Below are positions 6,965 to 7,052 of a stretch of DNA of 7,052 nucleotides, piece after piece. The notes beneath the pieces are model-generated. The model was not told the DNA's origin. It did no database searches and saw nothing but the letters and a program-made list of their open reading frames with translations. The translations under genes and the position numbers were made by a program. The stretch is from assembly GCA_017555925.1 (NCBI GenBank), contig JAFZFL010000247.1, positions 1 to 7,052 of the forward strand, written 5' to 3'. Source of the DNA: Bacteroidales bacterium (lineage in GTDB: Bacteria; Bacteroidota; Bacteroidia; Bacteroidales; UBA932). The first letter of the stretch is position 1; each line of letters begins with the position of its first letter.

Positions 6965-7052
6965 ATCGCAACACCATTTAAACCACGCCCAGGGGGCTTT
7001 GTGAAAAAAACAAACACGTCGTCTGCCCCTACAGGTAATAAGGGCGCGAAAC
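6965..7052 (+). CDS. infC: Translation initiation factor IF-3, N-terminal fragment with predicted ATC start
   Basis: IF-3 binds the 30S subunit, blocks premature joining of the 50S, and rejects non-canonical start codons. Only the first 29 codons are visible before the right edge. From the ATC they read M(I)ATPFKPRPGGFVKKTNTS and then a Ser/Ala/Gly/Lys-rich stretch, a basic, Pro/Gly-rich extension like those preceding the YRIN core in many Bacteroidota IF-3 proteins. The core is off the window, so identity rests on position right after thrS, the strong Shine-Dalgarno, and the rare start codon. E. coli infC uses AUU, allowing IF-3 to repress its own synthesis; ATC here would act the same way. 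The main alternative is an in-frame GTG at 7001, with AGGGGG only 4 nt upstream, giving a protein 12 residues shorter. ATA at 6963 is in another frame that stops within 14 codons. Confidence 0.78.
   Translation, partial: MATPFKPRPGGFVKKTNTSSAPTGNKGAK

Noticed and set aside
7001..7052. GTG at 7001 as the preferred infC start
   Set aside because: Its AGGGGG is only 4 nt away, while the perfect AGGAGG is optimally spaced to the ATC at 6965, and the 12 residues between look like genuine basic N-terminal extension. Kept as an alternative, not excluded.

Overview
The window looks like a chromosomal housekeeping segment from a member of the Bacteroidota, probably Bacteroidales. The protein families fit that phylum. 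The start regions are AT-rich and mostly lack Shine-Dalgarno sequences. Boxes matching the Bacteroides-type -7 promoter consensus TAnnTTTG lie in the two main upstream regions. No RNA gene, CRISPR array, insertion sequence or phage gene was found.

There are four blocks. (1) 1-456, plus strand: the C-terminal third of a dihydrolipoamide dehydrogenase whose start is off the left edge. (2) 534-2526, plus strand: a tight run of a bactofilin, the demethylmenaquinone methyltransferase MenG/UbiE, and the DHNA polyprenyltransferase MenA. The last two catalyse the final membrane steps of menaquinone synthesis; MenA attaches the prenyl tail and MenG methylates the ring. (3) 2523-4885, minus strand: an operon read from right to left, with a DUF4199 four-helix membrane protein, a DPM1/GtrB-like family 2 glycosyltransferase with two C-terminal helices, and a BASS-family (bile acid:sodium symporter fold) transporter. 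Its last gene converges on menA and the two share a TTAA at their stop codons. (4) 5003-7052, plus strand: a complete threonyl-tRNA synthetase gene, then the start of what is very probably infC (initiation factor IF-3), cut by the right edge. Blocks 3 and 4 diverge from a 117-bp region (4886-5002) with a promoter-like box facing each way.

No previously undescribed system is evident. The best observation is the infC start. The reading frame has no ATG after its upstream stop; it appears to begin at an ATC codon 8 nt after a perfect AGGAGG. This resembles the rare-start-codon autoregulation known for IF-3, in a phylum where strong Shine-Dalgarno sequences are uncommon. Secondary points are the bactofilin joined to the menaquinone genes, the paired divergent promoters, and the convergent gene pair with no gap for a terminator.
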